Positions 25,847-35,606 are shown, counted from the stretch's first letter. The stretch is DNA of 64,000 nucleotides from Chitinophagales bacterium (GCA_020628375.1 JAHDFD010000006.1:1-64000); one strand, 5' to 3'. Program-made: numbers and translations. The notes: generated from the sequence alone by a model not told the origin.

Positions 25847-27325
25847 ATGAAAACTCCAAAATACATATATTGTCTGATTGTAGTTTGGGCGTTAAGTACC
25901 CTTCTCTTTTCATCAGAATTGCCATTTTTTTGGGATCATATTTCCCTCATTTCAAATTTTTCATCTCATTTTTATGAACATGGTATCTTTCCCCCCATTA
26001 TAGATCCAATTTACGATCATGGTCATCCTCCATTTTTCCCTATTTATATAACACTTTTCTGGCTTATTGGAGGAAAAACACTTTTTGTTGCTCATTTAGC
26101 TATGTTACCAATACTGATTTTAACTGCCTGGCAATGGATAAAATTATCGAGTAAGTTTATAGAAGAAAAATATTTATTAATTCCTTTTATAGGATTACTT
26201 GCTGAACCAAGTTTTTTAGCCCAAAGTACCATGATCAGTGGAGAAATTGCATTATTACTTGGTGTTTTACTCTCATTGAATGGAATACTTGAGAAAAACA
26301 ATAAGCTATTATTCCTGGGTTTATTAATTTGTGGTCTCCTAAGTATAAGAGGAAGTGTTTGGTGTATAATCTTATATTTGAGTCATATTGCCTATATAGT
26401 ATTTACTAAATCAAATGCCAATTCGACCAAATTAAAGTCTTTACTTAGTTTAATTACTCCTTACTTCATTGCAGCTGTATTCATACTAGGTTGGTATATT
26501 TATCATTATGTCGCAACCGGATATTTACTTGCCTCACCAAATTCGATTTGGGCAGATATGCACCAATGGAATTTCACTTCAGCTAATTTAATTTACCAGT
26601 TAAAAATGCTAATCTGGTGTATTGGTGATTTCGGAAGGTTTTTGATGTTTACTTTTCTATTTTTAATACTACTTTTTTCAGTTTTCAAAAAGCAATTGTT
26701 CGATTTAATCTCAAACAATGAGAAAATATTATTACTACTTATATTTCTCGTACAAACATGCTTAGTATTCTTTCCGATAATGATTTTCAGGGCTGGAATG
26801 TTAAGAAGGTATCTGATACCGTTTTACTTAATATCAATACTTTTCTTAGTGTTTTTAGCTTTAAAACTCTTTTCTCAAAAAACTTCTTTCTCTATAATCG
26901 GCTTAGCATTTATACTTATGTTCACAGGTCATTTTTGGGTATATCCATTAAAATATGCTCAAGATTGGGATGCATCTTTGGCTCACCTACCCTATTTTTC
27001 TATGGAACAAGAAATGAAAAATTATATCGATGAAAACAATATTTCTTTTTCTGAAATCGCTACAGATTTCCCAACATACACGAGTAGGCTTATAAGTCAT
27101 TTAGATAATGATTCGAGGAAAATGAATCCGATCAGAAAAAAGGCATCTTCTAAAAATGGAACTGTAATAAAACCCTATACAGAATATAAATACGTTCTAT
27201 ATAGTAATATACATAACAGACTTCTGGAACATGAGTACAAGGCACTTCATGATAATGATAAATGGCAAATGATAAAACGATTGGAAAAAAGGAATGTATT
27301 CATAGAATTATTCCAACAGAAATAA
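25847..27325 (+). CDS. GT-C-like polytopic membrane glycosyltransferase
   Basis: The 492-residue protein has about ten hydrophobic segments. The first large periplasmic loop contains WDH and YDHGHPPFFP, like the catalytic-loop D and D(G)HPP motifs of ArnT/PMT-type GT-C enzymes that use polyprenyl-phosphate sugars. A soluble C-terminal part of about 110 residues follows the last helix. Donor and acceptor are unknown. The ATG is certain because the first helix begins within a few residues, yet it lies directly against the tyrS terminator. The convergent DUF3098 gene ends 1 bp after it. Confidence 0.65.
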   Translation: MKTPKYIYCLIVVWALSTLLFSSELPFFWDHISLISNFSSHFYEHGIFPPIIDPIYDHGHPPFFPIYITLFWLIGGKTLFVAHLAMLPILILTAWQWIKLSSKFIEEKYLLIPFIGLLAEPSFLAQSTMISGEIALLLGVLLSLNGILEKNNKLLFLGLLICGLLSIRGSVWCIILYLSHIAYIVFTKSNANSTKLKSLLSLITPYFIAAVFILGWYIYHYVATGYLLASPNSIWADMHQWNFTSANLIYQLKMLIWCIGDFGRFLMFTFLFLILLFSVFKKQLFDLISNNEKILLLLIFLVQTCLVFFPIMIFRAGMLRRYLIPFYLISILFLVFLALKLFSQKTSFSIIGLAFILMFTGHFWVYPLKYAQDWDASLAHLPYFSMEQEMKNYIDENNISFSEIATDFPTYTSRLISHLDNDSRKMNPIRKKASSKNGTVIKPYTEYKYVLYSNIHNRLLEHEYKALHDNDKWQMIKRLEKRNVFIELFQQK

Positions 27326-27326
27326 T

Positions 27327-27575
27327 TTATTCAATATTTTCGTTTTCGAGCTTTTTTGCAGAATTTGGTTTTTTGAGAATTGCATAACCATTAACAACAA
27401 AGCCGATCAGAATTAAAGCAGGCGCAAGGGTAATCCTCTGAAAACTGTAAATGCTACCGTCTTCCATATTTCCACCAATCATTAAAATAAAACCCAAAAC
27501 AATTAAGGCAATTCCAATTAATACAAGAATATAATTGGATTTATCAAACAACATTTGGTGTTTATGCTTTCCCAT
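27327..27575 (-). CDS. DUF3098 family small membrane protein
   Basis: The 82-residue protein has two membrane helices (about 14-34 and 49-66) with basic ends. The pattern NYILVLIGIALIVLGFILMIGG and the loop with Tyr/Phe match DUF3098, which in Bacteroidota typically follows ftsX. It lies 37 bp downstream of ftsX on the same strand, supporting an envelope or cell-division role of unknown detail. Confidence 0.8.
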   Translation of the reverse strand: MGKHKHQMLFDKSNYILVLIGIALIVLGFILMIGGNMEDGSIYSFQRITLAPALILIGFVVNGYAILKKPNSAKKLENENIE

Positions 27576-27612
27576 GACGAATAATTTACTACAAATGTAA
27601 ACAGATTAATTG

Positions 27613-28488
27613 TTAATAAAGGTCATCTAACCTTGTTTTAAGGTATTTTAAAACTGCCTGATAAGTGCTGACATACGATAATATTGCTCCTAAAGCTACA
27701 ATTATTAAGCATAATACGCCATAAGTTCTTGCATCTTCCATGACTTTCAAATAGCTGAAATTAGCATTGGTCAAATACAAAATTCCCGCTAATAAAATAC
27801 TGGCTAACACACCACTTAGAATGCCATTAAACAAACTTTGATTTAAAAATGGACGAGTAATAAATTTGCGTTCAGCCCCAACGAGCTGCATACTTTTTAT
27901 CAGAAAGCGATTAGAGAACATTGCCAGCTTGATCGTATTATCAATCAGAATAAGTGCTACGAAGAAGAATAGCCCACTCAAACCAAGCAAAACCATTCCT
28001 AATCTTTCTACATTATCGTTGATACTTGCCATAAGATTTCTCTGATAATACACCTCTTCAACCATTGCATGTCCCGACCATTGCGCCTCTATTTTTTTTA
28101 AGCTATCGGTATTTGCATAATCTTCTGTGAGGAAAATATTGATAGAAGAGAATAATGGATTTTCACCACCTAGCAACTCAGTAAAGTCTTCACCGTATTC
28201 TGTTTTAAACTCTTCAGCAGCATTTTCTTTAGAAATATATTCTGAAGATTTCACATAAGACTTTTCAGCGATTTGTTGTTGAAAAGTCTGTAATGCTGCT
28301 TCATCTGCTCCTTCATTCAATACAAAAGTAATTGCCAGATTTTCTTTCAAATAGGTTGAAACTTTTCTAGTATTAATAATTAATACCAGCATTAATCCAA
28401 AAAGAAAAAGTACTAAGGTTATACTTAGAATTGCATAAAAATAAGATGGCTTAGATTTCTTAACTTCTTTATTTCCCTGATGAAGCAT
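27613..28488 (-). CDS. ftsX: Cell division ABC-permease-like protein FtsX
   Basis: The 291-residue protein has the FtsX layout: a cytosolic N-terminal tail, TM1 (about 15-39), a periplasmic domain of about 130 residues, and three further helices at about 168-190, 218-240 and 260-282. SMQLVGAERKFITRPFLNQSLFNGI is the conserved coupling segment. With FtsE it regulates peptidoglycan hydrolases at the septum. No ftsE is adjacent, which is common in this phylum. DUF3098 follows in the likely operon. Confidence 0.9.
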   Translation of the reverse strand: MLHQGNKEVKKSKPSYFYAILSITLVLFLFGLMLVLIINTRKVSTYLKENLAITFVLNEGADEAALQTFQQQIAEKSYVKSSEYISKENAAEEFKTEYGEDFTELLGGENPLFSSINIFLTEDYANTDSLKKIEAQWSGHAMVEEVYYQRNLMASINDNVERLGMVLLGLSGLFFFVALILIDNTIKLAMFSNRFLIKSMQLVGAERKFITRPFLNQSLFNGILSGVLASILLAGILYLTNANFSYLKVMEDARTYGVLCLIIVALGAILSYVSTYQAVLKYLKTRLDDLY

Positions 28489-28579
28489 AGAGATTTTTCT
28501 CGTGAATGTTTATCAAAAATTGAGCGATGATGTAAAGATAAACATTAAAGTATTTTTTGTAATGAATGAATATAAAATA

Positions 28580-29485
28580 TCACTTATTTACCAACCAATT
28601 AATTCCTTTTTTCAAGTTTAGTTGTGTAAAATGTTCAGCACTCCCCTCTTCTACCTTAAAATCATAATGCCACTCTACCTTAGGAGGCAAACTCATTAGA
28701 ATAGATTCAATTCTTCCAGCTGTATCTAATCCGAACTTAGTTCCTTTATCATAAACCAAATTAAATTCAACGTATCTGCCTCTTCTTACTTTTTGCCACA
28801 ACAATTCCTGTTCTGTATATTGTTCATTTCTTCTTCTTTGAACTAATTCCAAATAGCTAGGTAAAAAGGTTTTTCCCACATTCTGAACAAACTTCCAATT
28901 TTCTAGTTTCTCTTCTGAAGTTTTTCCAGTCAATCTATCAAAGAAAATCCCGCCTATTCCCCTAGTTTCGTTTCTGTGTTTTATGAAAAAATAATCATCA
29001 GCCCATTTTTTAAACTTAGCATAATAATCTTTGTTTGACAGATCACAAGTTGATTTTAATTGCTGGTGGAAAAAGCGAGCATCTTCCTCAAAGACATATA
29101 TCGGTGTAAGGTCTATTCCACCACCAAACCAATGTGTTCCATCTTCTAACTCAAAAAATCGAACATTCATGTGAATTATTGGTACTAGAGGATTCGATGG
29201 ATGAATGACAATAGAAACCCCTGTAGCAAGAAACTTGCCCTTAGTAACATTTATAGCATTGGCGATCTTGTCGGGCATTATTCCACTAACCGCAGAAAAA
29301 TTCACACCACCTTTTTCAATAACATTCCCATTCTGGATAATTCGCGTTCTGCCACCTCCACCTTCTCTGTGTTCCCAAAGATCCTCATGAAAACTGGCAG
29401 CTCCATCTTCTTTTTCTAAACCCAAACAAATTTCGTCTTGTAATCCTTTAAACCACTCAATTACTTCTTTTGAAAATTCATTCAT
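28580..29485 (-). CDS. hemF: Oxygen-dependent coproporphyrinogen III oxidase
   Basis: It converts coproporphyrinogen III to protoporphyrinogen IX using O2. I take the ATG at 29485 (301 residues, MNEFSKEVIEWF); a TTG four codons earlier is possible but less likely. HemF signatures are present: GGGGRTRIIQNGNVIEKGGVNFS, HMNVRFFE, WFGGGIDLTPIYVFEEDARFFH, HRNETRGIGGIFFD and RRGRYVEFNLVYDKGTKFGL. Its presence implies aerobic haem synthesis, matching the cytochrome and superoxide dismutase genes. Confidence 0.96.
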   Translation of the reverse strand: MNEFSKEVIEWFKGLQDEICLGLEKEDGAASFHEDLWEHREGGGGRTRIIQNGNVIEKGGVNFSAVSGIMPDKIANAINVTKGKFLATGVSIVIHPSNPLVPIIHMNVRFFELEDGTHWFGGGIDLTPIYVFEEDARFFHQQLKSTCDLSNKDYYAKFKKWADDYFFIKHRNETRGIGGIFFDRLTGKTSEEKLENWKFVQNVGKTFLPSYLELVQRRRNEQYTEQELLWQKVRRGRYVEFNLVYDKGTKFGLDTAGRIESILMSLPPKVEWHYDFKVEEGSAEHFTQLNLKKGINWLVNK

Positions 29486-29568
29486 AAAAAACTTCAATAA
29501 TATGTTGCGGCAAAGTTCTTACTTGGTTTTAAAAGAATTATCTCAGAAAAGTAATTTTTAAGGGCTTT

Positions 29569-30036
29569 TTACTTACAATTAAGATCGAAAACCGGAGTTA
29601 GGGCAACATTACTCATATTTCTGGCTCTATCCATGATCTGAACTTCAAATTGTGTTGGTTGAACATAGACTGAATCAATTTCACAACGCCATGTACCAAA
29701 CATGTTAACCTGAATGGTCCCTGATATATCGTCTTCAGCTCCTAATGGTGGCACATATTCTGAAATCGAAAACTCAGAAGTTATATCCAATAATGGATCG
29801 GTTATAAATATATTAGTAAAGGTATCGCCTTCTGCTATACTTATATCTCCGTCTCCATCCTGATAGGCAATTTGTAAAATAATGGAATTCGTAAAATCAT
29901 CTTCCTCAAAAAAGTTTCCATTAATAATATTAACAGAAGTTATTTCAGGAACTTCATCATATTCAGGTGGTTTAATGCAGGCAGATAAGCCCAACATAAG
30001 AAAAAAAACTAATAAATATGTATTTATAAATTTCAT
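29569..30036 (-). CDS. Putative lipoprotein of unknown function
   Basis: I prefer the ATG at 30036 (155 residues), which gives a clean lipoprotein signal, MKFINTYLLVFFLMLGLSAC. The reading from 30063 only adds nine residues before it. The mature part is acidic with a IAYQDGDGDISI calcium-like stretch and a paired Cys near the end (TWRCEIDSV and DLNCK). It resembles other short Bacteroidota lipoproteins but I recognise no family. Confidence 0.65.
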   Translation of the reverse strand: MKFINTYLLVFFLMLGLSACIKPPEYDEVPEITSVNIINGNFFEEDDFTNSIILQIAYQDGDGDISIAEGDTFTNIFITDPLLDITSEFSISEYVPPLGAEDDISGTIQVNMFGTWRCEIDSVYVQPTQFEVQIMDRARNMSNVALTPVFDLNCK

Positions 30037-30102
30037 ATTCTGGAAGTCAATAAGTTTGAACATTTTAAATTTACAAGCTAATTCTTAACCATATAACGCG
30101 AA

Positions 30103-31065
30103 TTGACACTACAAGATTACAAAAAGGCAATATTAAATATTAAAAGTATAGAAGATTTCAATATTTTGGTTGAATGGGCTTACCATTATCAATATAAAAA
30201 CAATTCAATATTTAAAAAATGGTTGGATTTTTTACCTGATAATACTACAAATTTTCTACCGATTGAATTATTTAAGTCCTTCAAAGTTAAAGATAAGCTA
30301 CCTGAAAAAATAATTTTCACAAGCAGTGGCACTTCCGGAATAATTACTAGCCAACACCTCGTACATGACATTACACTTTATGAACAAAGTTTTGAAAAAG
30401 CATTTCAATTTTTCTATGGTTCTTTAACTGAATATAATATTCTTGCACTACTACCTGCATATCTGGAACGTGAAGGTTCTTCGCTTGTATATATGGCAGA
30501 TAAAATGATTCAACTTTCAGGCAAAGAATCGAGCGGTTTTTTTCTGAACAATTATGAACAGTTAATCAATACAATTCGCACTTTGGAAGCAAAAGGTGAA
30601 AAATCTATATTACTTGGAGTTTCTTTTGCACTTTGGGATTTAGCAGAACAATACAAACTTAATCTGAAAAACACCATAGTAATGGAAACCGGTGGCATGA
30701 AAGGCAGAAGGCCGGAGATTACGAGGGATGAATTACATAAACTCATAAAAGATGCCTTGGGTGTTCAAAGTATTCACTCAGAATATGGAATGACGGAATT
30801 ACTTTCACAGGCATATTCCAAAGGGAATTCTATTTTCGAATGTCCACCATGGATGCAGATTAAAATTTATGACCTCAATGATCCTTTCACAGAATTAGCC
30901 GAAGGTAAAACGGGGCGCGTTCATATTATTGACTTAGCCAATATACATTCGTGCTCTTTTATTGCAACTTCCGATTTAGGCCGAAAATTTGAAGATGGAA
31001 ATTTTGAGATACTAGGCCGAATAGACAATTCAGACATAAGAGGTTGTAATCTTTTAGTACAATAA
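30103..31065 (+). CDS. LuxE/PaaK-like acyl-activating enzyme
   Basis: The 320-residue protein starts with TTG at 30103, and an A/T-rich gap with a minus-strand gene lies upstream. The P-loop-like IIFTSSGTSGIITSQH and the block IHSEYGMTELLSQAY identify the adenylate-forming superfamily in its short LuxE-like form. LuxE members transfer fatty acyl groups to a cysteine, but this short protein may simply make an acyl-AMP. No luxC, luxD or acyl-carrier gene is adjacent. Confidence 0.7.
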   Translation: MTLQDYKKAILNIKSIEDFNILVEWAYHYQYKNNSIFKKWLDFLPDNTTNFLPIELFKSFKVKDKLPEKIIFTSSGTSGIITSQHLVHDITLYEQSFEKAFQFFYGSLTEYNILALLPAYLEREGSSLVYMADKMIQLSGKESSGFFLNNYEQLINTIRTLEAKGEKSILLGVSFALWDLAEQYKLNLKNTIVMETGGMKGRRPEITRDELHKLIKDALGVQSIHSEYGMTELLSQAYSKGNSIFECPPWMQIKIYDLNDPFTELAEGKTGRVHIIDLANIHSCSFIATSDLGRKFEDGNFEILGRIDNSDIRGCNLLVQ

Positions 31066-31095
31066 AAAAGAGCCAGCGTTTGCTGGCTCTTTTAC
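31066..31095. terminator. Bidirectional terminator between luxE-like gene and pnp
   Basis: The hairpin aaagagccagc / gctggctcttt with a gttt-type loop and runs of A and T at its ends separates convergent genes. Confidence 0.85.
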
Positions 31096-31105
31096 TTATC
31101 TTTGA

Positions 31106-33256
31106 TTAGCTTTTTTGAGGTCTTGGCGGACGCTCTAATAACACTTTTCTTGACAACTTCAATCTTTGTTGATTGTCAATTCCAATAAGTTTCACTTTAA
31201 CAACATCGCCTTCAGCAATTACACCATTCAAATCTTCAATACGTTTCCAAGAAACTTCCGAAATATGTAATAAGCCTTGTTTACCAGGTAATATTTCTAC
31301 AAAAGCTCCATAAGGCATTATTGACTTAACAACTGCATCATAAATTTCACCTACTTCTGGTTTAGCAGCAATACCTTTCACTCGATTAACCGCTCTGGTA
31401 ACTCCATCTTTATTAGCTCCGATTATGGTTACATGACCATGCTTTCCATCATCACTCTCTTCGATCCAAACTTTGGTATCAGTTTCTCTTTGAAGTTCCT
31501 GAATATGTTTTCCACCAGGTCCGATGATTGCACCAATAAACTCAGAATCAATCGTTAATTTCTCAATTCGAGGAGCGTGATCTTTATAGTCCTCTCTTGG
31601 TTCAGAAATAACCTCATTCATTTGCTCAAGAATGTGTAAACGTCCTCTTTTCGATTGCTCTAAAGCTTCTGTCAAGATCTCATAAGAAAGTCCATCTACT
31701 TTAATATCCATTTGGCAAGCGCAAATACCATTTTCAGTACCTGTTACTTTAAAATCCATGTCACCTAAATGATCTTCATCTCCTAAAATATCAGAAAGTA
31801 TTGCGTAACGATCACCATCTGAGATCAAGCCCATTGCAATCCCTGAAACACCTGACTTCACTTTTATACCTGCATCCATCAGTGCCAATGAACCTGCACA
31901 AACGGTTGCCATAGAAGATGAACCGTTAGATTCTAAAATATCTGAAACGACACGAACTGTATATGGGTTTACTTCCGGATCTGTTGGTAAAACTTTACGT
32001 AATGAACGTTGCGCTAAATTTCCGTGTCCAACTTCACGACGACTTGGTCCACGCATTGGTTTAGTCTCACCTGTTGAAAATGCCGGGAAATTGTAATGTA
32101 ACAAGAAACGATCGTAATACATTCCATGAACATTATCGTGCATTTTTTCATCATCTTTAGAACCTAAAGTTACCGTAGTTAAAGATTGTGTTTCACCACG
32201 AGTAAATAAGGCTGAACCATGTGGAGAAGGCAATAAATTTACTTCCATTGCTAATCCACGTACTTCATCTAACTTACGGCCGTCTAAACGAACACGATCG
32301 GTTAGTACCATCTCACGAATTATTTTTTTCTCTACTTTACTGTAGTATGCACTTACCAGATCAGCAGTTACATCATCCGTTTCTTCTGTAATGAATTCGG
32401 CTTTTACTGATTCTTTGGCTTCTTTAAGAGCAGCTTTACGTTCATGTTTTTCACTCGCACTTGAAGCAATTTCGTAAATACGTTTACCTATAAATTCCTC
32501 GATCTTAGCTTTTAATTCTTCATCAGAAGGCTTTTCTTCTAATTCACGAACCATATCGAACTTACCACAAGCCTTTGCTAATTCATTTTGAATTTCGCAT
32601 TGCTTACGAATGTGATCGTGTCCGAACTTCATAGCATTTAGTAATACCTCTTCAGAAACCTCATCCATTTCACCTTCTACCATCATAATATTATCGGCAG
32701 TAGCGGCAACGATAATTTCTAAATCTGCAGATTCTAATTCTGAACGAAGTGGATTAACCACGAATTCTCCATCAATACGTGCTACACGAACTTCAGAGAT
32801 CGGTTCAGCAAAAGGAATGTCGGAACAAACCAAAGCAGCAGATGCAGCAAAAGCAGCTAAAGCATCTGGTAATACTTCTTTATCAGCAGACACTAAGGAA
32901 ATGATTACTTGAGTATCATGGTAATATCCATCAGGAAAAAGTGGGCGAATTGCTCTATCTACTAAACGACAAATTAATATCTCATAATCTGATAAACGCG
33001 ATTCTCGTTTTAAGAATCCACCTGGAATACGACCTGCACCTGCAAATTTCTCTTGATAATCAACAGATAGTGGGAAGAAGCTAGCATCTTTTCTTGGTTC
33101 TTTACCAGAAACAACAGTAGCTAATATTGCAAGATCATTACAAGTTAACAAAATAGCACCATCAGCCTGACGAGCCATTTTGCCCGTCTCTATTTTTATA
33201 GTTTGCCCATTACCAAGATCAATAGACTTGGAAAAGGCTTGTAAATTAAGACTCAT
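31106..33256 (-). CDS. pnp: Polyribonucleotide nucleotidyltransferase
   Basis: This 3'-5' phosphorolytic RNase is 716 residues, the usual length. It has two RNase PH domains (FFPLSVDYQEKFAGAGRIPGG near the N-terminus; TLGSKDDEKMHDNVHGMYYDRF and HGNLAQRSLRKVLP in the second), a KH domain (AIIGPGGKHIQELQ, about 567-625) and an S1 domain (GEIYDAVVKSIMPYGAFVEI to the C-terminus). It lies downstream of rpsO, the arrangement conserved in most bacteria. Confidence 0.97.
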   Translation of the reverse strand: MSLNLQAFSKSIDLGNGQTIKIETGKMARQADGAILLTCNDLAILATVVSGKEPRKDASFFPLSVDYQEKFAGAGRIPGGFLKRESRLSDYEILICRLVDRAIRPLFPDGYYHDTQVIISLVSADKEVLPDALAAFAASAALVCSDIPFAEPISEVRVARIDGEFVVNPLRSELESADLEIIVAATADNIMMVEGEMDEVSEEVLLNAMKFGHDHIRKQCEIQNELAKACGKFDMVRELEEKPSDEELKAKIEEFIGKRIYEIASSASEKHERKAALKEAKESVKAEFITEETDDVTADLVSAYYSKVEKKIIREMVLTDRVRLDGRKLDEVRGLAMEVNLLPSPHGSALFTRGETQSLTTVTLGSKDDEKMHDNVHGMYYDRFLLHYNFPAFSTGETKPMRGPSRREVGHGNLAQRSLRKVLPTDPEVNPYTVRVVSDILESNGSSSMATVCAGSLALMDAGIKVKSGVSGIAMGLISDGDRYAILSDILGDEDHLGDMDFKVTGTENGICACQMDIKVDGLSYEILTEALEQSKRGRLHILEQMNEVISEPREDYKDHAPRIEKLTIDSEFIGAIIGPGGKHIQELQRETDTKVWIEESDDGKHGHVTIIGANKDGVTRAVNRVKGIAAKPEVGEIYDAVVKSIMPYGAFVEILPGKQGLLHISEVSWKRIEDLNGVIAEGDVVKVKLIGIDNQQRLKLSRKVLLERPPRPQKS

Positions 33257-33276
33257 TTTCTTTTAATTTGGAAAGT

Positions 33277-33305
33277 AAAAAGGGATAGCCATAAGCCTAT
33301 CCCTT
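33277..33305 (-). terminator. Hairpin between rpsO and pnp
   Basis: Arms aaagggatag and ctatcccttt with a T run on the minus strand form a terminator-like hairpin in the 100-bp gap between the two genes, as seen in other phyla. Confidence 0.7.
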
Positions 33306-33356
33306 TAATAAAATTTTGAATGTGGGTGCCTTAAGCCCCCGATATTTCAGGTAGGC

Positions 33357-33626
33357 TTATTTTCTGATACCTAACTTCTTGATCAATGCACGGTAAGCTT
33401 CAATGTCCTTACTTGCGATGTACTTTAAAAACTTCTTACGACGTCCTACCATTTGTATTAATGAACGACGAGAGTGATTGTCCTTTTTCTGTCCCTTAAG
33501 GTGATCTGAAATGTGGTTAATACGTGCTGTTAATAGAGCAACTTGAGCTTCTGGTGAACCAGTGTTTGATACACTTCCTCCGTACTCTTTAAAAATTTCT
33601 TCTTTTGTTTCTTTAGATAATGCCAT
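33357..33626 (-). CDS. rpsO: 30S ribosomal protein uS15
   Basis: The 89-residue protein has the normal S15 length and sequence: [50 protein letters not shown]. It binds 16S rRNA early in 30S assembly. Transcription would lead into pnp through a hairpin. A TAnnTTTG box lies about 40 nt upstream. Confidence 0.98.
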   Translation of the reverse strand: MALSKETKEEIFKEYGGSVSNTGSPEAQVALLTARINHISDHLKGQKKDNHSRRSLIQMVGRRKKFLKYIASKDIEAYRALIKKLGIRK

Positions 33627-34009
33627 TTTGACAAGTTAAATTTTTAATCCTTTAAATTCGGGTGCAAATATAAAACTTTTATTATTTATTTGAATAGTAA
33701 TTCTTTGATAAAAAAAGAATATCTGTGGGCAATTTGTATAATATTCATTATAAAACGCAATAACCAATTGTAAATAGAATGCTCAAAAATAAAAACCCTA
33801 AAACCTGGGGAAACGGTTTAGGGTATTAAATATCAATGGAAATTGCCCAAAAGGGAATAGATTAATGGAGCAAGTTTTGATTACAAATATAACTAACTGT
33901 TAAAGAATTAAATTGCTCCAAATAAACCAATAAATTATCTACAAAACTGTAACTTTACAAGCAAATTAAAAACATAAAACACTTATTTTCAACACCTTAA
34001 ACCACAACT
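33627..34009. other. Divergent intergenic region upstream of rpsO
   Basis: This 383-bp AT-rich gap includes the rpsO -7 box and one hairpin, accctaaa-cc (33795-33805) with gg-tttagggt (33814-33824), which has no T tail and could be a small RNA or leader structure. No ORF was found. Confidence 0.45.
33665..33672 (-). promoter_or_regulatory. -7 promoter element for rpsO
   Basis: On the minus strand this reads TATATTTG, a perfect TAnnTTTG. The -33 region has only a TTC-like sequence at about the right spacing. Confidence 0.5.
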
Positions 34010-35509
34010 TTGAAAACAAAATCTAAAAAAAATCTTGAAATTTTCGCCATTATTTCTACTATGAGTATTAAAGAACGAGAAGAATTTTTACTTGAAATTG
34101 AACACCTCCCTATATATCATACTTTCTACAAATTATATTTTCAAGAAGGATTTGAAAGTGCCATTGATTTTTACAGCTCACAATTCAAAAATATTTCTCT
34201 TAAAACACTGAAAACATACAAGTTCAAATTCCAAGAAGAGTGTAAAAGATTATTAACTAAACATCTTAACAACAAAATTCTTCCAAACAGAATAGACAAT
34301 GAAGAATTAATAAATGATGGTTTGGCATTTGAAAGCAGAAATCTATTTAAACTAGCAAAAAATAAGTTCGAGTTAGCAACAGAACAAACTTTCAAATTCC
34401 AACAGTGGGAAAAGCTTTACGAAGCTTCGAGATTACTGATCTGGATAGATCTGATGATCGGAAAAGAAAATCCTTATGGATATTCTAAAGGTTTACATTA
34501 TAAAAAGTATGCCGTAGAAGCCATGCAGGAAATCATCTATCAAAGAGAAATGCTTTTAAAAATATTCAAGGTAGAACAAACTGATAATAAGATAGAAACA
34601 ATAGAAGCATTAATAGCAGACCTAGAAGCTGACAAAAGCTTCAGCCCAGACTCTTACACTTCATATATGGGACAATACTATAATATCACTTTGAAAAAAA
34701 TATTAGCTAAAAAGCAAAATAATTTACACGAGTTACATAATTATACCGCTCATTTATTGAGCCTTTTAGAAGATAGTAAATATTTAAAATCAAGTTTGAT
34801 AGAAAGATATATTCATGAGTTGAGCCTGATATGTGTTACGCATAATCGCTTAGGGAATAAAAAAGCTTATTCTGAATTTAAAGATAAATTGAGTGATTTA
34901 GCAAAATCTGTCAGAAAATTCCGAATAAGAGTATTCAGACAATTACATCCTGAAGAGATCGCCCTGATAATTGAGAAAAACAAGATTGATAAAACAAGAG
35001 TAAAAGCGATTGAAAATGAATTTGAAAACATTAAAGACGGCTTAGATTATTCTGCTACCTGTGCCTATTATTTGAATATGGTTATTCTCTTCTTTTCTTT
35101 CAAAAATTATGATCGTTCTTTTGAATACCTAATGGAATATTATCACTTTAGAAAAACGAATAATATTCAACATTCTAATAACCACAGATTAGCTGAAGTT
35201 TTTCGTATAGTCCTTCAATATGAAAAAGGGGAAATACTTCATATACGAAATGCTGCTAAAAACTGTAAGAAGAATCTTCTTAAGATAGGTGAATTATATG
35301 AAGTAGAAAAACACCTGATCGCTTTTATATACTCAAGCTTCAATTTCACCTATAATCATCAATCGAACCGATATTCTGAAGAAAAGGCATTGAACAAACT
35401 TAAACTCAAATTAGAACAGGCTGTTAAAGAAGATAAAAATGAACAGCTATATCTGGATAAATTCCAAAACTGGTTAGAATGGTGTAATAGTAAGCTTACT
35501 AAATATTAG
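34010..35509 (+). CDS. Helical protein of unknown function
   Basis: The 499-residue protein has no signal or membrane segment and is Lys/Tyr/Leu-rich. Helix pairs with aromatic spacing (for example ESRNLFKLAKNKFELATEQ and YDRSFEYLMEYYHFRK) suggest a TPR-like solenoid. The TTG start at 34010 gives MKTKSKKNLE; an ATG 17 codons later is possible. I recognise no family. It is alone between rpsO and the glycosyltransferase pair, and shares the region's AT-rich codon use, so recent transfer is not indicated. Confidence 0.55.
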   Translation: MKTKSKKNLEIFAIISTMSIKEREEFLLEIEHLPIYHTFYKLYFQEGFESAIDFYSSQFKNISLKTLKTYKFKFQEECKRLLTKHLNNKILPNRIDNEELINDGLAFESRNLFKLAKNKFELATEQTFKFQQWEKLYEASRLLIWIDLMIGKENPYGYSKGLHYKKYAVEAMQEIIYQREMLLKIFKVEQTDNKIETIEALIADLEADKSFSPDSYTSYMGQYYNITLKKILAKKQNNLHELHNYTAHLLSLLEDSKYLKSSLIERYIHELSLICVTHNRLGNKKAYSEFKDKLSDLAKSVRKFRIRVFRQLHPEEIALIIEKNKIDKTRVKAIENEFENIKDGLDYSATCAYYLNMVILFFSFKNYDRSFEYLMEYYHFRKTNNIQHSNNHRLAEVFRIVLQYEKGEILHIRNAAKNCKKNLLKIGELYEVEKHLIAFIYSSFNFTYNHQSNRYSEEKALNKLKLKLEQAVKEDKNEQLYLDKFQNWLEWCNSKLTKY

Positions 35510-35542
35510 GAGAAAACTGATTATAAAATTTTGAATGCCGGC

Positions 35543-35606
35543 TTCGACAAGCTTGATTGCGAGTCCAATCAGCAACCGAAATTATGCGGTCAGTGAGCTT
35601 GTCGAA
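35543..35606. repeat. Inverted-repeat element (TTCGACAAGCT family)
   Basis: Perfect 11-bp arms ttcgacaagct (35543-35553) and agcttgtcgaa (35596-35606) enclose a smaller tgattg/caatca hairpin. It is higher in GC than its surroundings. It resembles intergenic palindromes widely scattered in Bacteroidota genomes (from memory). Confidence 0.7.
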
